NCBI GenBank assembly: GCA_910578755.1
Contig: CAJTSZ010000125.1
Span: 1-5,329 of the forward strand
Reading direction: 5' to 3'
Source of the DNA: an uncultured Oscillospiraceae bacterium
GTDB taxonomy: Bacteria > Bacillota > Clostridia > Oscillospirales > Ruminococcaceae
DNA length: 5,329 nucleotides
Shown: in pieces, positions 1 to 5,329 of the stretch
Layout: each line of letters begins with the position of its first letter
How positions within the stretch are numbered: position 1 is the first letter of the stretch
The notes under the pieces: model-generated
What the model was told of the DNA's origin: nothing
Databases searched by the model: none
Seen by the model: the letters and a program-made list of their open reading frames with translations, nothing else
Translations under genes and position numbers: made by a program

Positions 1-21
1 TTTTGCAGGCGAAGCCAAAAA

Positions 22-54
22 ACTTGTAAGGGGCGCTTACAAAGCTTTTATTTT
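22..54 (+). terminator. Possible weak terminator hairpin at window edge
   Basis: TTGTAAG (24-30) and CTTACAA (36-42) form a perfect 7-bp stem with loop GGGCG, followed after three bases by a T-rich stretch (46-54). This could end a + strand gene lying left of the window. The stem is short and the T-run is interrupted by an A, so this is a weak call. Confidence 0.3.
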
Positions 55-74
55 GCACAAGTGCTTTGCGCCCC

Positions 75-199
75 AATTTCGCTTTGCTCAACTATTTTTA
101 TTGCTCCACAATAAAAAGTTGATGTGCAGGCAGATTCGGGCTGTCTGCCCTCCCTGCCCAATGCACAAAAAAATAATTTCGCTTTGCTCAACTATTTTT
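75..199. repeat. 25-bp direct repeat pair, 100 bp apart
   Basis: The 25 bases at 75-99 recur without mismatch at 175-199; both begin AATTTCGCTTTGCTC and end in ACTATTTTT. The offset is exactly 100 bp. Each copy is also preceded by TGCACAA (54-60 and 162-168), at different distances, so the duplication may once have been longer. The second copy runs into the ribosome binding site of the gene at 218. Copy 1 also forms the left arm of an inverted repeat: TCAACT-AT-TTTTATTG (88-103) pairs with 109-122, with a 5-base loop and a two-base bulge. Between the copies a further hairpin GGCAGA/TCTGCC (129-134 with 144-149) is visible. No coding region is seen in 1-217 on either strand. Whether this is a dispersed repeat family or a local duplication cannot be told from one window. 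Confidence 0.85.
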
Positions 200-203
200 T
201 ATA

Positions 204-209
204 AAGGAG
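204..209 (+). promoter_or_regulatory. Ribosome binding site deciding start at 218
   Basis: AAGGAG (204-209) sits 8 bases before ATG 218. The other candidate ATG, at 300, has only AT-rich sequence upstream (TTATTTTATTTAACAG), with no purine-rich site. This supports translation entering in the frame of 218. Confidence 0.75.
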
Positions 210-217
210 AATAGGTA

Positions 218-569
218 ATGATTGTAAAATGGGAACCGGGCTGGTACGAATTAGACCAAACCGTTGTGGTTGGGGATATTGATTTATTTTATTTAACAGA
301 TGACAACCGTTATTTTTCCAATGGCCTGTTGTCGTCTGAAAAGTATAGCTGTGAAGTTAAGGCAGAACCACCCTGAATTGGGGGAAATTAGGGGCGGGTT
401 AGATTATTCCATATACCTGGCCAATGAGGCTGTAATTATTGTAAACGCCGAAGAAAACCCAGGTGAAATTTTTGGTTCCCAATATACGGTAAGCCAGTGG
501 TGTTTTGATGTGCAAATCAATATTATTGAAAAAACTGGGCTGACTGCGTTGGAAAGTTCAAAGATATAA
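218..569 (+). CDS. Unknown small protein split by +1 frame change at CCC-TGA
   Basis: I do not recognise this protein. From ATG 218, behind a good ribosome binding site, the frame gives 52 residues (beginning MIVKWEPGWYELDQ, ending EVKAEPP) and stops at TGA 374-376. The frame one base on is open across the stop and runs to TAA 567-569. Skipping T374 after CCC (371-373) yields a continuous 116-residue protein whose second part begins ELGEIRGGLDYSIYLANEA. It looks soluble, acidic and beta-rich, with no signal peptide or membrane segment. An alternative start at ATG 300 gives 89 residues in the second frame, but it has no ribosome binding site and a less natural N-terminus (MTTVIFPMACC). The frame change could be a sequencing or inactivating indel in the CCACCC tract, or programmed +1 shifting. 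The downstream terminator at 598-641 belongs to this gene. It faces the motility genes and is probably unrelated to them. Confidence 0.6.
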
Positions 570-597
570 AAAGCTATTGGGGGAGCAATAAGCTAAA

Positions 598-641
598 AAG
601 GACAAGGCAAATGTAATGGTTTGCCTTGTCCTTAATTTTTT
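598..641 (+). terminator. Strong intrinsic terminator of the + strand gene
   Basis: A perfect 14-bp stem (598-611 with 620-633) carries an 8-base loop and is followed by AA and a run of T (636-641). It lies 28 bases after the stop at 569. A weaker bulged hairpin, AGCTATTG with CAATAAGCT (572-594), lies between the stop and this terminator. Confidence 0.9.
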
Positions 642-650
642 ATAAATTTT

Positions 651-693
651 AAAAAAGGGCAGAGCCAGCCGAAGCCATGCTCTACCCTTTTTT
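651..693 (-). terminator. Terminator of the chemoreceptor-yjfB transcript
   Basis: Arms 651-665 and 679-693 pair over 15 bases. The single odd pair is a G-U wobble when read as - strand RNA but a C-A mismatch on the + strand, so the hairpin suits - strand transcripts. On that strand the stem ends in a run of six T (the complement of A651-656) and sits just after the stop of the YjfB-like gene. Together with the terminator at 598-641 it insulates two convergent transcripts. Confidence 0.85.
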
Positions 694-701
694 GCTTTTG
701 C

Positions 702-887
702 TTATACAAGAATATCCAGTTGATGGCCGCTGGGTGGCGGAGCCACCTGCTGCAGGTCTTCAACCAAGGAAGCTACCTGTGTTTCCTGCAAGTCCATAAC
801 CTTCTTCATTACTGAAATATTTACAGCCTGCATCAGCTGCGACTGGTTCATTGCAATACTCATTGCGCCTGCTGCTGTAACATCCAT
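702..887 (-). CDS. yjfB: YjfB-family putative motility protein
   Basis: This is a 61-residue protein beginning MDVTAAGAMSIAMNQSQL. It fits the YjfB family of small Firmicutes proteins: an N-terminal MD(I/V)..A.SM motif, an SQ..L..A..I.V.KK.MD..ETQ core (here near residues 16-40) and a short tail ending LDILV. The family is named as a putative motility protein; its molecular role is not established. It has no signal peptide, membrane segment or cysteine. The start at 887 was chosen over upstream ATGs at 896 and 917 because AAAGGA (901-896) lies 8 bases before it, the upstream ATGs have no suitable site, and family members begin MD(I/V). It follows the chemoreceptor gene after 61 bases with no convincing terminator between them, so it is probably co-transcribed. 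The family assignment is from remembered motif pattern, not a search. Confidence 0.8.
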   Translation of the reverse strand: MDVTAAGAMSIAMNQSQLMQAVNISVMKKVMDLQETQVASLVEDLQQVAPPPSGHQLDILV

Positions 888-895
888 ACGAACCA

Positions 896-901
896 TCCTT
901 T
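896..901 (-). promoter_or_regulatory. Ribosome binding site fixing the YjfB-like start
   Basis: AAAGGA on the - strand, with 8 bases to ATG 887. It overlaps the alternative ATG at 896, which therefore cannot be its target. It sets the protein at 61 rather than 71 residues. Confidence 0.75.
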
Positions 902-922
902 CTTTACGCAATAGCAATTTAT

Positions 923-945
923 GTAAGCTGCTTGCCGCAGTTTAC
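923..945. other. Hairpin between chemoreceptor and YjfB-like genes
   Basis: GTAAGCTGC (923-931) and GCAGTTTAC (937-945) form a 9-bp inverted repeat with loop TTGCC. The one imperfect position is A-C in - strand RNA. It begins 4 bases after the chemoreceptor stop and is not followed by a T-run on the - strand, so it is unlikely to be a full terminator. It could slow decay or partly attenuate the downstream gene. Confidence 0.4.
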
Positions 946-948
946 AGG

Positions 949-2724
949 TTAATACTTGTCACCGCTGTAGGCGCTGTCATAAGCGTCAAAGCTGTCCGCT
1001 GTTGTTTGGTAGGAAAGGTGAGCCCCCAGTGGGATATCGCCGCTATCCTCCAAAGTAAACTGGCCCACCAGCTGTTTGAGCATATTGGCTTGGCCGGAAA
1101 GCTCTTCGCTGGCTGCGGCAGATTCTTCCGCGGTAGCAGAGTTTGTTTGAACTACGCTGGAAATTTGATCCACACCCTGGGTTACCTGAATAACGGCGTC
1201 GGCCTGCTGCTGGGAAGCAGAAGCAATGCGGTCAATGGTTTCCACAATGTCGTGGGCGCCGGAAACAACCTCGCCAAGGGTACGGGCCGTTGCGTCGGCA
1301 ATACGGGTACCGTTTTCAACAGCTTTTACAGAACCTTCAATTAAAGCAGAAGTATCTTTGGAAGCATCGGCAGATTTGCTTGCCAGGTTACGTACTTCGT
1401 TAGCAACAACGGCAAAGCCTTTACCTGCTGCGCCTGCACGGGCAGCTTCTACTGCTGCGTTAAGGGCAAGGATGTTTGTTTGGAAAGCAATATCTTCAAT
1501 GGTTTTAATAATTTTAGCAATTTCCTGGGATTTTTGATGAATTTCGGCCATAGCAACGGTCATTTCTTCCATTTGTTCGTTGCTGCGCTGAATTTCTTCG
1601 CCCACTTTGTTGGCCTGTTTGCTGGCCTGCTGAGCGTCTTCTGCGTTATGGTTAATCTGTTCAGAAATTTCGGCAATGGTAGCGGCAAGCTCTTCAACAG
1701 AGGAAGCCTGCTCGGTAGCGCCCTGGCTTAATGCCTGTGCACCGGAAGAAACTTGGTCGGAACCGGAGGAAACCTGCTCGGCGGACTGGTGAATTTGTGT
1801 AAGCACGCCGCTGAGTTTGGATTTAATACCCCGCAGGGATTCCAAAATAGAACTAAGGTTGCCTACATAAAGGCTTGGATCTCTGCTTTTTACGCTGAAG
1901 TCACCGCTAGCCATACGGCCCAACAGATCGCATTCATCCTCAATTACACCACTGAGGATACGCTGGCTTTCACGCAATGCGTTACACATATCGCCCAATT
2001 CGTTTGTGCTTTCAAAGTCAACCGGAACATTCAAATTACCTTCACTGAAACCAACCAGTGCATTGTGAACCTGCATAGTAGGCGCTACAATGCTGCGGAC
2101 AATTCTGATAGAAAGGGCCATTAAAATGATAATGGTAATTGTCATTGCGGCAACTGCAATAAAGATAGTAATATATACTGCTCTTACTTGCTGTTCTATT
2201 GCAATAGCCTCAGCCGCCTCCAGCTGGGTGTCAATTTCCTGTGCAACGTTGGCCATAGCGTTCAGCCGCGGGGTACATTCTTCCCTGATCATACGGGCTG
2301 CTTCTGTAGCACGGCCATCTGTAATAGCAGCAACAATTTGCGGCAAATACTCGCCCCATTCGCTTGCCGCCTTAATATATTCATTCAGCTTGTCTGTATT
2401 TTCCAAAGGATAAATAGAGCGAAGTTCCCGAATGGAAGCATCCAAATCGGCAAGCATTTCATCTATACGCGCCTGCAACTGGGCATTGGAGGTTTTATCT
2501 ACAGTTAAAGCCATATCGCGGACGGAACGGGCGGCAATATTAGCATCTAAGCGGCAGTTAGTGATTAGCTTGTTAGCCGCAACATAGCTATCAAGAATAT
2601 GCTGATAGGCTGCACTTTGGGTGTTCATCAAAAATAGGGCAATGACAATCATCACTGTTGAGAGCAAAATGGAAATACCAAAACCCATAAGCAAGCTTGT
2701 TTTGACCTTCATGTTTTTGAGCAT
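949..2724 (-). CDS. Methyl-accepting chemotaxis protein with 4-helix sensor and HAMP
   Basis: A 591-residue transmembrane chemoreceptor that would signal through CheW and CheA to the flagellar motor. Membrane segment 1 is at about residues 11-33. An outer domain follows at about 34-182, predicted helical, with DANIAARSVRDMAL near 60-73, typical of the four-helix-bundle MCP sensor. Membrane segment 2 is at about 183-205 and HAMP at about 206-258. A second HAMP-like stretch (IEDECDLLGRMASGDFSV, about 261-278) precedes the long cytoplasmic coiled coil. The conserved signalling hairpin is at about 409-448 (IEDIAFQTNILALNAAVEAA, then RAGAAGKGFAVVANEVRNLA). The C-terminus ends in an Asp/Ser/Tyr-rich tail (AYDSAYSGDKY) without the NWETF-type CheR-binding pentapeptide. 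The start at 2724 was chosen because AGAGGAG lies 8 bases upstream; the ATG at 2742 precedes that site. The ligand cannot be inferred. It heads a likely two-gene unit with the YjfB-like gene. Confidence 0.95.
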   Translation of the reverse strand: MLKNMKVKTSLLMGFGISILLSTVMIVIALFLMNTQSAAYQHILDSYVAANKLITNCRLDANIAARSVRDMALTVDKTSNAQLQARIDEMLADLDASIRELRSIYPLENTDKLNEYIKAASEWGEYLPQIVAAITDGRATEAARMIREECTPRLNAMANVAQEIDTQLEAAEAIAIEQQVRAVYITIFIAVAAMTITIIILMALSIRIVRSIVAPTMQVHNALVGFSEGNLNVPVDFESTNELGDMCNALRESQRILSGVIEDECDLLGRMASGDFSVKSRDPSLYVGNLSSILESLRGIKSKLSGVLTQIHQSAEQVSSGSDQVSSGAQALSQGATEQASSVEELAATIAEISEQINHNAEDAQQASKQANKVGEEIQRSNEQMEEMTVAMAEIHQKSQEIAKIIKTIEDIAFQTNILALNAAVEAARAGAAGKGFAVVANEVRNLASKSADASKDTSALIEGSVKAVENGTRIADATARTLGEVVSGAHDIVETIDRIASASQQQADAVIQVTQGVDQISSVVQTNSATAEESAAASEELSGQANMLKQLVGQFTLEDSGDIPLGAHLSYQTTADSFDAYDSAYSGDKY

Positions 2725-2732
2725 AAGATTAG

Positions 2733-2739
2733 CTCCTCT
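2733..2739 (-). promoter_or_regulatory. Ribosome binding site fixing the chemoreceptor start
   Basis: AGAGGAG on the - strand with an 8-base spacer to ATG 2724. It falls inside the reading frame that would begin at ATG 2742, so the six extra residues (MRGANL) of the longer reading are probably not translated. Confidence 0.8.
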
Positions 2740-2775
2740 CATTTGTATTTTTATAGCCTGATTTAGAACTTTTCA

Positions 2776-2936
2776 GCGGCAGCTTTAAATAGGCCTCCGG
2801 AACTGCAGTACCGCGCAAGGGAACAAACTATGCCCGCGCCGAAAGCCCGGAAACTGGCGAATCTGCGTATTGTTCAGCTCCCTCCTCTCCGCAGCTCTGT
2901 AACACATGTCAGACCTGCAGCCAACCGCTTCGCATA
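2776..2936 (-). other. GC-rich candidate structured leader of the chemoreceptor gene
   Basis: This segment is about 55% GC, between the coding region and a T-tract zone of about 21% GC. Read as - strand RNA it holds serial inverted repeats: an 11-bp stem with one mismatch and one wobble (2910-2920 with 2889-2899), GAACAA/TTGTTC (2870-2875 with 2821-2826), and a bulged 7-bp stem (2803-2814 with 2776-2782). It ends about 50 bases before the chemoreceptor start. I could not match it to a known riboswitch; in particular the c-di-GMP class I core was not found. A 40-codon open frame (2907-2785, - strand, starting MCYRAAERRELNN) crosses it. That frame has no ribosome binding site and is arginine-rich, so I do not call it a gene. 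The alternative is an unstructured remnant. Confidence 0.35.
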
Positions 2937-2980
2937 ACTCACTATTTTTACTTTTCGGCAGACTTTCGTAAAAGCCAAGT

Positions 2981-3079
2981 GTTTTGGAGTTTTTTTTGCG
3001 ATTTTTTTAATTTTTTTTTTAAAATTCCTATTTTCTTTTACGGTTTTGTGATTTTTTTCCGTGTTTTCTTTTTATTTTT
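2981..3079. other. Helically phased T-tracts, probable curved DNA
   Basis: T-runs of 4 to 10 bases on the + strand are centred near 2983, 2993, 3005, 3015, 3035, 3045, 3055, 3065 and 3077. They are spaced about 10-11 bp apart, with only the position near 3025 filled by an AAAATT instead. A-tracts in phase with the helix are known to bend DNA. The segment lies 250-350 bp upstream of the chemoreceptor start. It could act as an upstream promoter element or protein-binding site, or be a mutationally drifted AT-rich spacer. No credible gene is seen here. Confidence 0.6.
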
Positions 3080-3274
3080 GGTTAGTCCTTCCTGCCCGCT
3101 GTCCAAAATTTACTGTATGTATTATATTATGTTTTTATTCTCTTTTTTTACACTTCACAGGCTATGTACTCCTACCTGTTCTATATTTACTATTTGTATT
3201 ATTTTTTATATACCATAAGTGGCTGATGGAGGCCACACCGCACCTTGGCCCCCCAACGGTAAAAAGTATAGAAC
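3080..3274. other. AT-rich intergenic stretch without a gene
   Basis: Open frames on the + strand here (for example one starting at 2979) encode only Phe/Ile-rich low-complexity sequence that follows the T-richness, with no ribosome binding site. On the - strand a perfect TATAAT (3126-3121) is present but without a matching -35 box. I see no RNA gene. The promoter of the chemoreceptor transcript may lie here or in the adjacent T-tract zone. Confidence 0.5.
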
Positions 3275-3313
3275 AAAAAGGCAATGCCCGCCCCCAAGTA
3301 AGGGGCAGGCATT
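3275..3313 (-). terminator. Terminator of the coiled-coil protein gene
   Basis: A 12-bp stem (3302-3313 with 3283-3294) with a 7-base loop lies 23 bases beyond the stop at 3337. Read on the - strand its single odd pair is a U-G wobble and it is followed by GCC and five T (3279-3275). On the + strand the odd pair is a C-A mismatch but six T follow directly, so it may work in both directions. Confidence 0.85.
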
Positions 3314-3336
3314 TTTTGTAATTGTAACAGGGGGCC

Positions 3337-3915
3337 TTATTCCACAGGCGCTGGGGCCGTTTCCCCCGCCCCCTCCAAGGGTTCTATGGGCTCCACGTTA
3401 ATTTCCGTATTGGTTGCTACCTCGTGGGGGTCCACCTGCTCCTCTTCCTGCTCCTCCTCCCAAAGGCTGTCGTGCTCTTTGGTTTTTTTCTCCTGCGCTG
3501 CCCGGAGGAAGGCCATATTTTTTGCAGCCATGTATAAATCCTTGTTAAAGTCCATCAGCTTTTTTTCGTCGGAGGCAGGTACCTTTTCCCCCTGGGAAAT
3601 GCGGCGGGCTACTTCCAGGCATTTCAGCATATCTTCCATGCCCTCTGCCATGGCTTCCGCCTCCTGCTGGCCGGCGATGGCGTTATGGATTAAGGTTTCC
3701 TGGGCAATTACCTCTTCCCTTTTTTGGAAAGCGTCCTCTAACTTTGCGTCTAAAACTTCCAGCCTTTTGGTAAGTTCTACACGGTCGTAGCGGCCGCCGT
3801 CCATGCCTTGCTTTTCCGCTTCTTTCAGCTGTTTGGTAAGCTCCTGGCGCTGGGCGCGGATTTCTTCCATATAATTGGTGTACATGGAACGTGCCTCGCT
3901 AATGGTAACCCTCAT
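3337..3915 (-). CDS. Conserved-looking coiled-coil protein of unknown function, flagellin-linked
   Basis: A 192-residue, highly charged, probably cytoplasmic protein with no signal peptide or membrane segment. Residues about 12-75 are Glu/Lys/Arg/Gln-rich with heptad-like Leu spacing, consistent with a coiled coil (MEEIRAQRQELTKQLKEAEK at 16-35). A compact helical block follows at about 94-138, with the only cysteine (C99), CLEVARRISQGEKVP and then DFNKDLYMAAKNMAFL. The C-terminus (about 152-192) is Glu-rich and then Pro/Ala-rich, and is likely disordered. The start is well supported: AAAGGAGG (3930-3923) lies 7 bases before ATG 3915. It follows flagellin but has its own terminator, and the flagellin terminator stands between them, so it is probably a separate transcript. 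I recall similar unnamed proteins near flagellin genes in Lachnospiraceae but cannot confirm this here. An export-chaperone-like or filament-accessory role is only a guess from context. Confidence 0.85.
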   Translation of the reverse strand: MRVTISEARSMYTNYMEEIRAQRQELTKQLKEAEKQGMDGGRYDRVELTKRLEVLDAKLEDAFQKREEVIAQETLIHNAIAGQQEAEAMAEGMEDMLKCLEVARRISQGEKVPASDEKKLMDFNKDLYMAAKNMAFLRAAQEKKTKEHDSLWEEEQEEEQVDPHEVATNTEINVEPIEPLEGAGETAPAPVE

Positions 3916-3991
3916 GGTACCTCCTCCTTTTCTATGGTTTTGCGTGTTTTTTTGTGTTTATATATACCGGAGGTTCCCGGTTTATTTTCCA

Positions 3992-4028
3992 TTTTATTAA
4001 AAACGGGGGGAAGTAAGCCTTCCCCCCG
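3992..4028 (-). terminator. Flagellin terminator
   Basis: CGGGGGGAAG (4004-4013) and CTTCCCCCCG (4019-4028) form a perfect 10-bp, very GC-rich stem with a 5-base loop. On the - strand five T follow at once (4003-3999). The 72 bases between it and the flagellin stop also hold a 6-bp inverted repeat, GTTTCC/GGAAAC (4039-4044 with 4064-4069), which might shield the message's 3' end. Confidence 0.9.
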
Positions 4029-4100
4029 AATATATTTTGTTTCCGTTAAATATAGGGCCCGATGGAAACGAGTTTTTAATTGAACTACGCTGGTAATGGA

Positions 4101-5329
4101 TTACTGGAGCAGCTGGAGCACGCTCTGTGGCTGCTGGTTAGCCTGGGCAAGCATTGCCTGGGCTGCCTGTGTGAGAACGTTCATCTTGGTGTATTCCATC
4201 ATCTGTTTTGCCATATCGGTGTCACGGATACGGCTGTTAGCGCTGGTCATATTTTCAGCAGCAACATCCAGGTTGTTGATGGTGTGTTCCAGACGGTTCT
4301 GCAAAGCACCCAATCTTGCGCGTACAGTGGAAACTGTGTTGATAGCGCCGCCGCCTTCTGCGTTTCTCAGCATAGCCAAAGCTGCGGAACCGCCCTCACG
4401 GGTGGAAATATCAACGCCGTCAATGCCAAGGCTTGCAGCGTCCATGTTCTGGATGCTAACGGTCATTTCGTTGTAGTCTTCAGCAGTATCGCCGATTTGG
4501 AGAACCAAACCGTTGCCTGTGCTACCAGCAGTACCTTCAAATGTGATTTTCTTGGCAGTATCATCTGCTGTAGCTTTAACGCCTGTTTTCTGCTGAATCA
4601 AAGCAGCCATGTTGGTAAAATCGCCTGTACCAATAGTTGTAGCCTTCTGAATGACAACGTTAACGTCTTTATCAAAGGTATCAGCAGCGGCAGCATCTTT
4701 CGCAAAAGCAAATTTCTGACCGTTAATGGTGAAAACTTCACCTTCAGCATAGTTAGTAAGATTAAATTCCTGAGAAGCATTCGTACCAGCAGCATCTGCG
4801 GGGACAGCACTTTGCTTTATGGTTGTCCCATTATCAATGCTATAGGTAATACCCTTAGCAGCTGTGTCAGCACCTGGGGTTACTGCTTCAAATTTAAGTT
4901 TCTTGTTCGTTGTATCTGCTGTAACCTTAAAGGTATCGCCAACCTTTTTGCCTAACTCTTTAGCAAAAATTTCTGCCTGTTGAACATCTGTTAATTTATA
5001 GTCGTTTGTACCAGAGGTTACAGTACCAAAGTCATACTTTGTACCGTCTGCAGCAATCAATTTGCCTGTTTTAAGATCTGCAGTAAGGCTAACATCCACA
5101 GATTTTTCGTTGCCCTTTGCATCAGTGTAGCTGAAAGACATGGACACTTTGTCGCCATCTTTCAATGCAGCAGTACCTGTGGCAAATCCAGTTCCTGATG
5201 TGAAAGTGCCTGCTGTTGCAGCGTTTTCCTTTACAGTTGCACCACTTTCCAAAGCGTCAATAGTAACGGAACCTGCGCCGCCTACATTGCCAGTCAGGTC
5301 GCCGTTGAGCAGGAAAGTACCGTTGAAGT
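4101..5329 (-). CDS. fliC: Flagellin, N-terminus outside window
   Basis: This is the filament subunit, exported by the flagellar type III system and polymerised outside the cell. The visible 408 residues begin with FNGTFLLNG, typical of the end of the conserved N-terminal domain, so roughly the first 110-120 residues lie beyond 5329. The leftmost in-frame start-like codon inside the window (TTG at 5252) is internal. A Thr/Ala/Asp/Lys-rich variable domain spans about visible residues 10-285, and appears to contain two related beta-rich modules. The conserved C-terminal domain covers about the last 120 residues, with GIDGVDISTREGGSAAL, RARLGALQNRLEHTINNLD, SANSRIRDTDMAKQMMEYTK and the terminal QPQSVLQLLQ. 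No cysteine is visible, as usual for flagellins. The gene is followed by its own terminator. Its promoter and leader, where CsrA or sigma-D control would be seen, are outside the window. Confidence 0.97.
   Translation of the reverse strand, partial: FNGTFLLNGDLTGNVGGAGSVTIDALESGATVKENAATAGTFTSGTGFATGTAALKDGDKVSMSFSYTDAKGNEKSVDVSLTADLKTGKLIAADGTKYDFGTVTSGTNDYKLTDVQQAEIFAKELGKKVGDTFKVTADTTNKKLKFEAVTPGADTAAKGITYSIDNGTTIKQSAVPADAAGTNASQEFNLTNYAEGEVFTINGQKFAFAKDAAAADTFDKDVNVVIQKATTIGTGDFTNMAALIQQKTGVKATADDTAKKITFEGTAGSTGNGLVLQIGDTAEDYNEMTVSIQNMDAASLGIDGVDISTREGGSAALAMLRNAEGGGAINTVSTVRARLGALQNRLEHTINNLDVAAENMTSANSRIRDTDMAKQMMEYTKMNVLTQAAQAMLAQANQQPQSVLQLLQ

Noticed and set aside
2725..2742. Longer chemoreceptor start at 2742
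   Set aside because: This ATG lies upstream of the AGAGGAG site and lacks its own ribosome binding site; 2724 is correctly spaced.
2795..2820. T-box-like GTACCGCG on the + strand (2808-2815)
   Set aside because: The preceding AGGGTGG of the T-box bulge is absent, no specifier stem was recognised, and no amino-acid gene lies downstream on that strand.
2725..2940. Possible c-di-GMP class I riboswitch upstream of the chemoreceptor
   Set aside because: The context is typical and GGAGGCCTA is faintly reminiscent, but the conserved CACGCACAGGGCAAACC-like core and the paired receptor helices are missing on both strands.
2952..2979. Sigma-D-like -10 (GCCGAAAA, - strand 2959-2952)
   Set aside because: No TAAA is found 14-16 bases upstream (TTGG is there instead), so only half the promoter is present.
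3121..3126. Perfect TATAAT on the - strand
   Set aside because: At 17 bases upstream there is only poly-A, with no extended -10. It is likely by chance in such AT-rich sequence.
2979..3321. + strand open frames in the T-rich intergenic region
   Set aside because: They give Phe-rich low-complexity translations, have no ribosome binding site, and depend on homopolymer T-runs.
3958..3984. Possible sigma-D promoter for the coiled-coil gene: TAAA (3984-3981), 15-base spacer, ATATATAA (3965-3958)
   Set aside because: The spacing is right and the last four bases fit, but the GCCG half of the -10 is absent. No TTGACA-like -35 supports a housekeeping promoter at TATATA either.
4080..4955. Long + strand open frame antisense to flagellin
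   Set aside because: It is a shadow of flagellin codon bias. The translation is Cys/Ser-rich with no recognisable domain, while the - strand frame is unmistakable flagellin.

Overview
The window looks like a motility locus from a Gram-positive, AT-leaning anaerobe of the class Clostridia, probably Lachnospiraceae or a relative. This is inferred from the flagellin C-terminus (ending QPQSVLQLLQ), a YjfB-family small motility protein, strong AGGAGG-type ribosome binding sites, hairpin-plus-U terminators and moderate GC. The exact genus cannot be read from the sequence alone.

Layout, left to right. Positions 1-217 are non-coding and hold a 25-bp direct repeat (two identical copies exactly 100 bp apart) and several hairpins. 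From 218 to 569 on the + strand lies a small gene of unknown function that only reads as one 116-residue protein if the ribosome or an indel shifts +1 at a CCC-TGA. It ends in a strong terminator (598-641). This faces a second terminator (651-693) that serves everything on the - strand.

The - strand genes, in transcription order, are: flagellin (5329 to 4101, 5' end outside the window), its terminator (3992-4028), a 192-residue coiled-coil protein of unknown function (3915-3337) with its own terminator (3275-3313), a gene-free stretch of about 610 bases, a transmembrane methyl-accepting chemotaxis protein (2724-949), and a YjfB-like protein (887-702). No terminator separates the last two, so they are probably co-transcribed.

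The gene-free stretch 2725-3336 has two contrasting halves. Next to the chemoreceptor is a 160-base GC-rich segment with serial inverted repeats, perhaps a structured leader. Beyond it is a 100-base run of T-tracts (A-tracts on the - strand) repeating at about the helical period, which should bend the DNA.

Together the - strand genes supply the flagellar filament, a receptor that steers it, and two small accessory proteins tied to motility by context or family. The + strand gene looks unrelated. The main items for follow-up are the CCC-TGA frameshift, the 100-bp spaced repeat pair, the phased T-tracts and the GC-rich leader. None is proven to be a new system.
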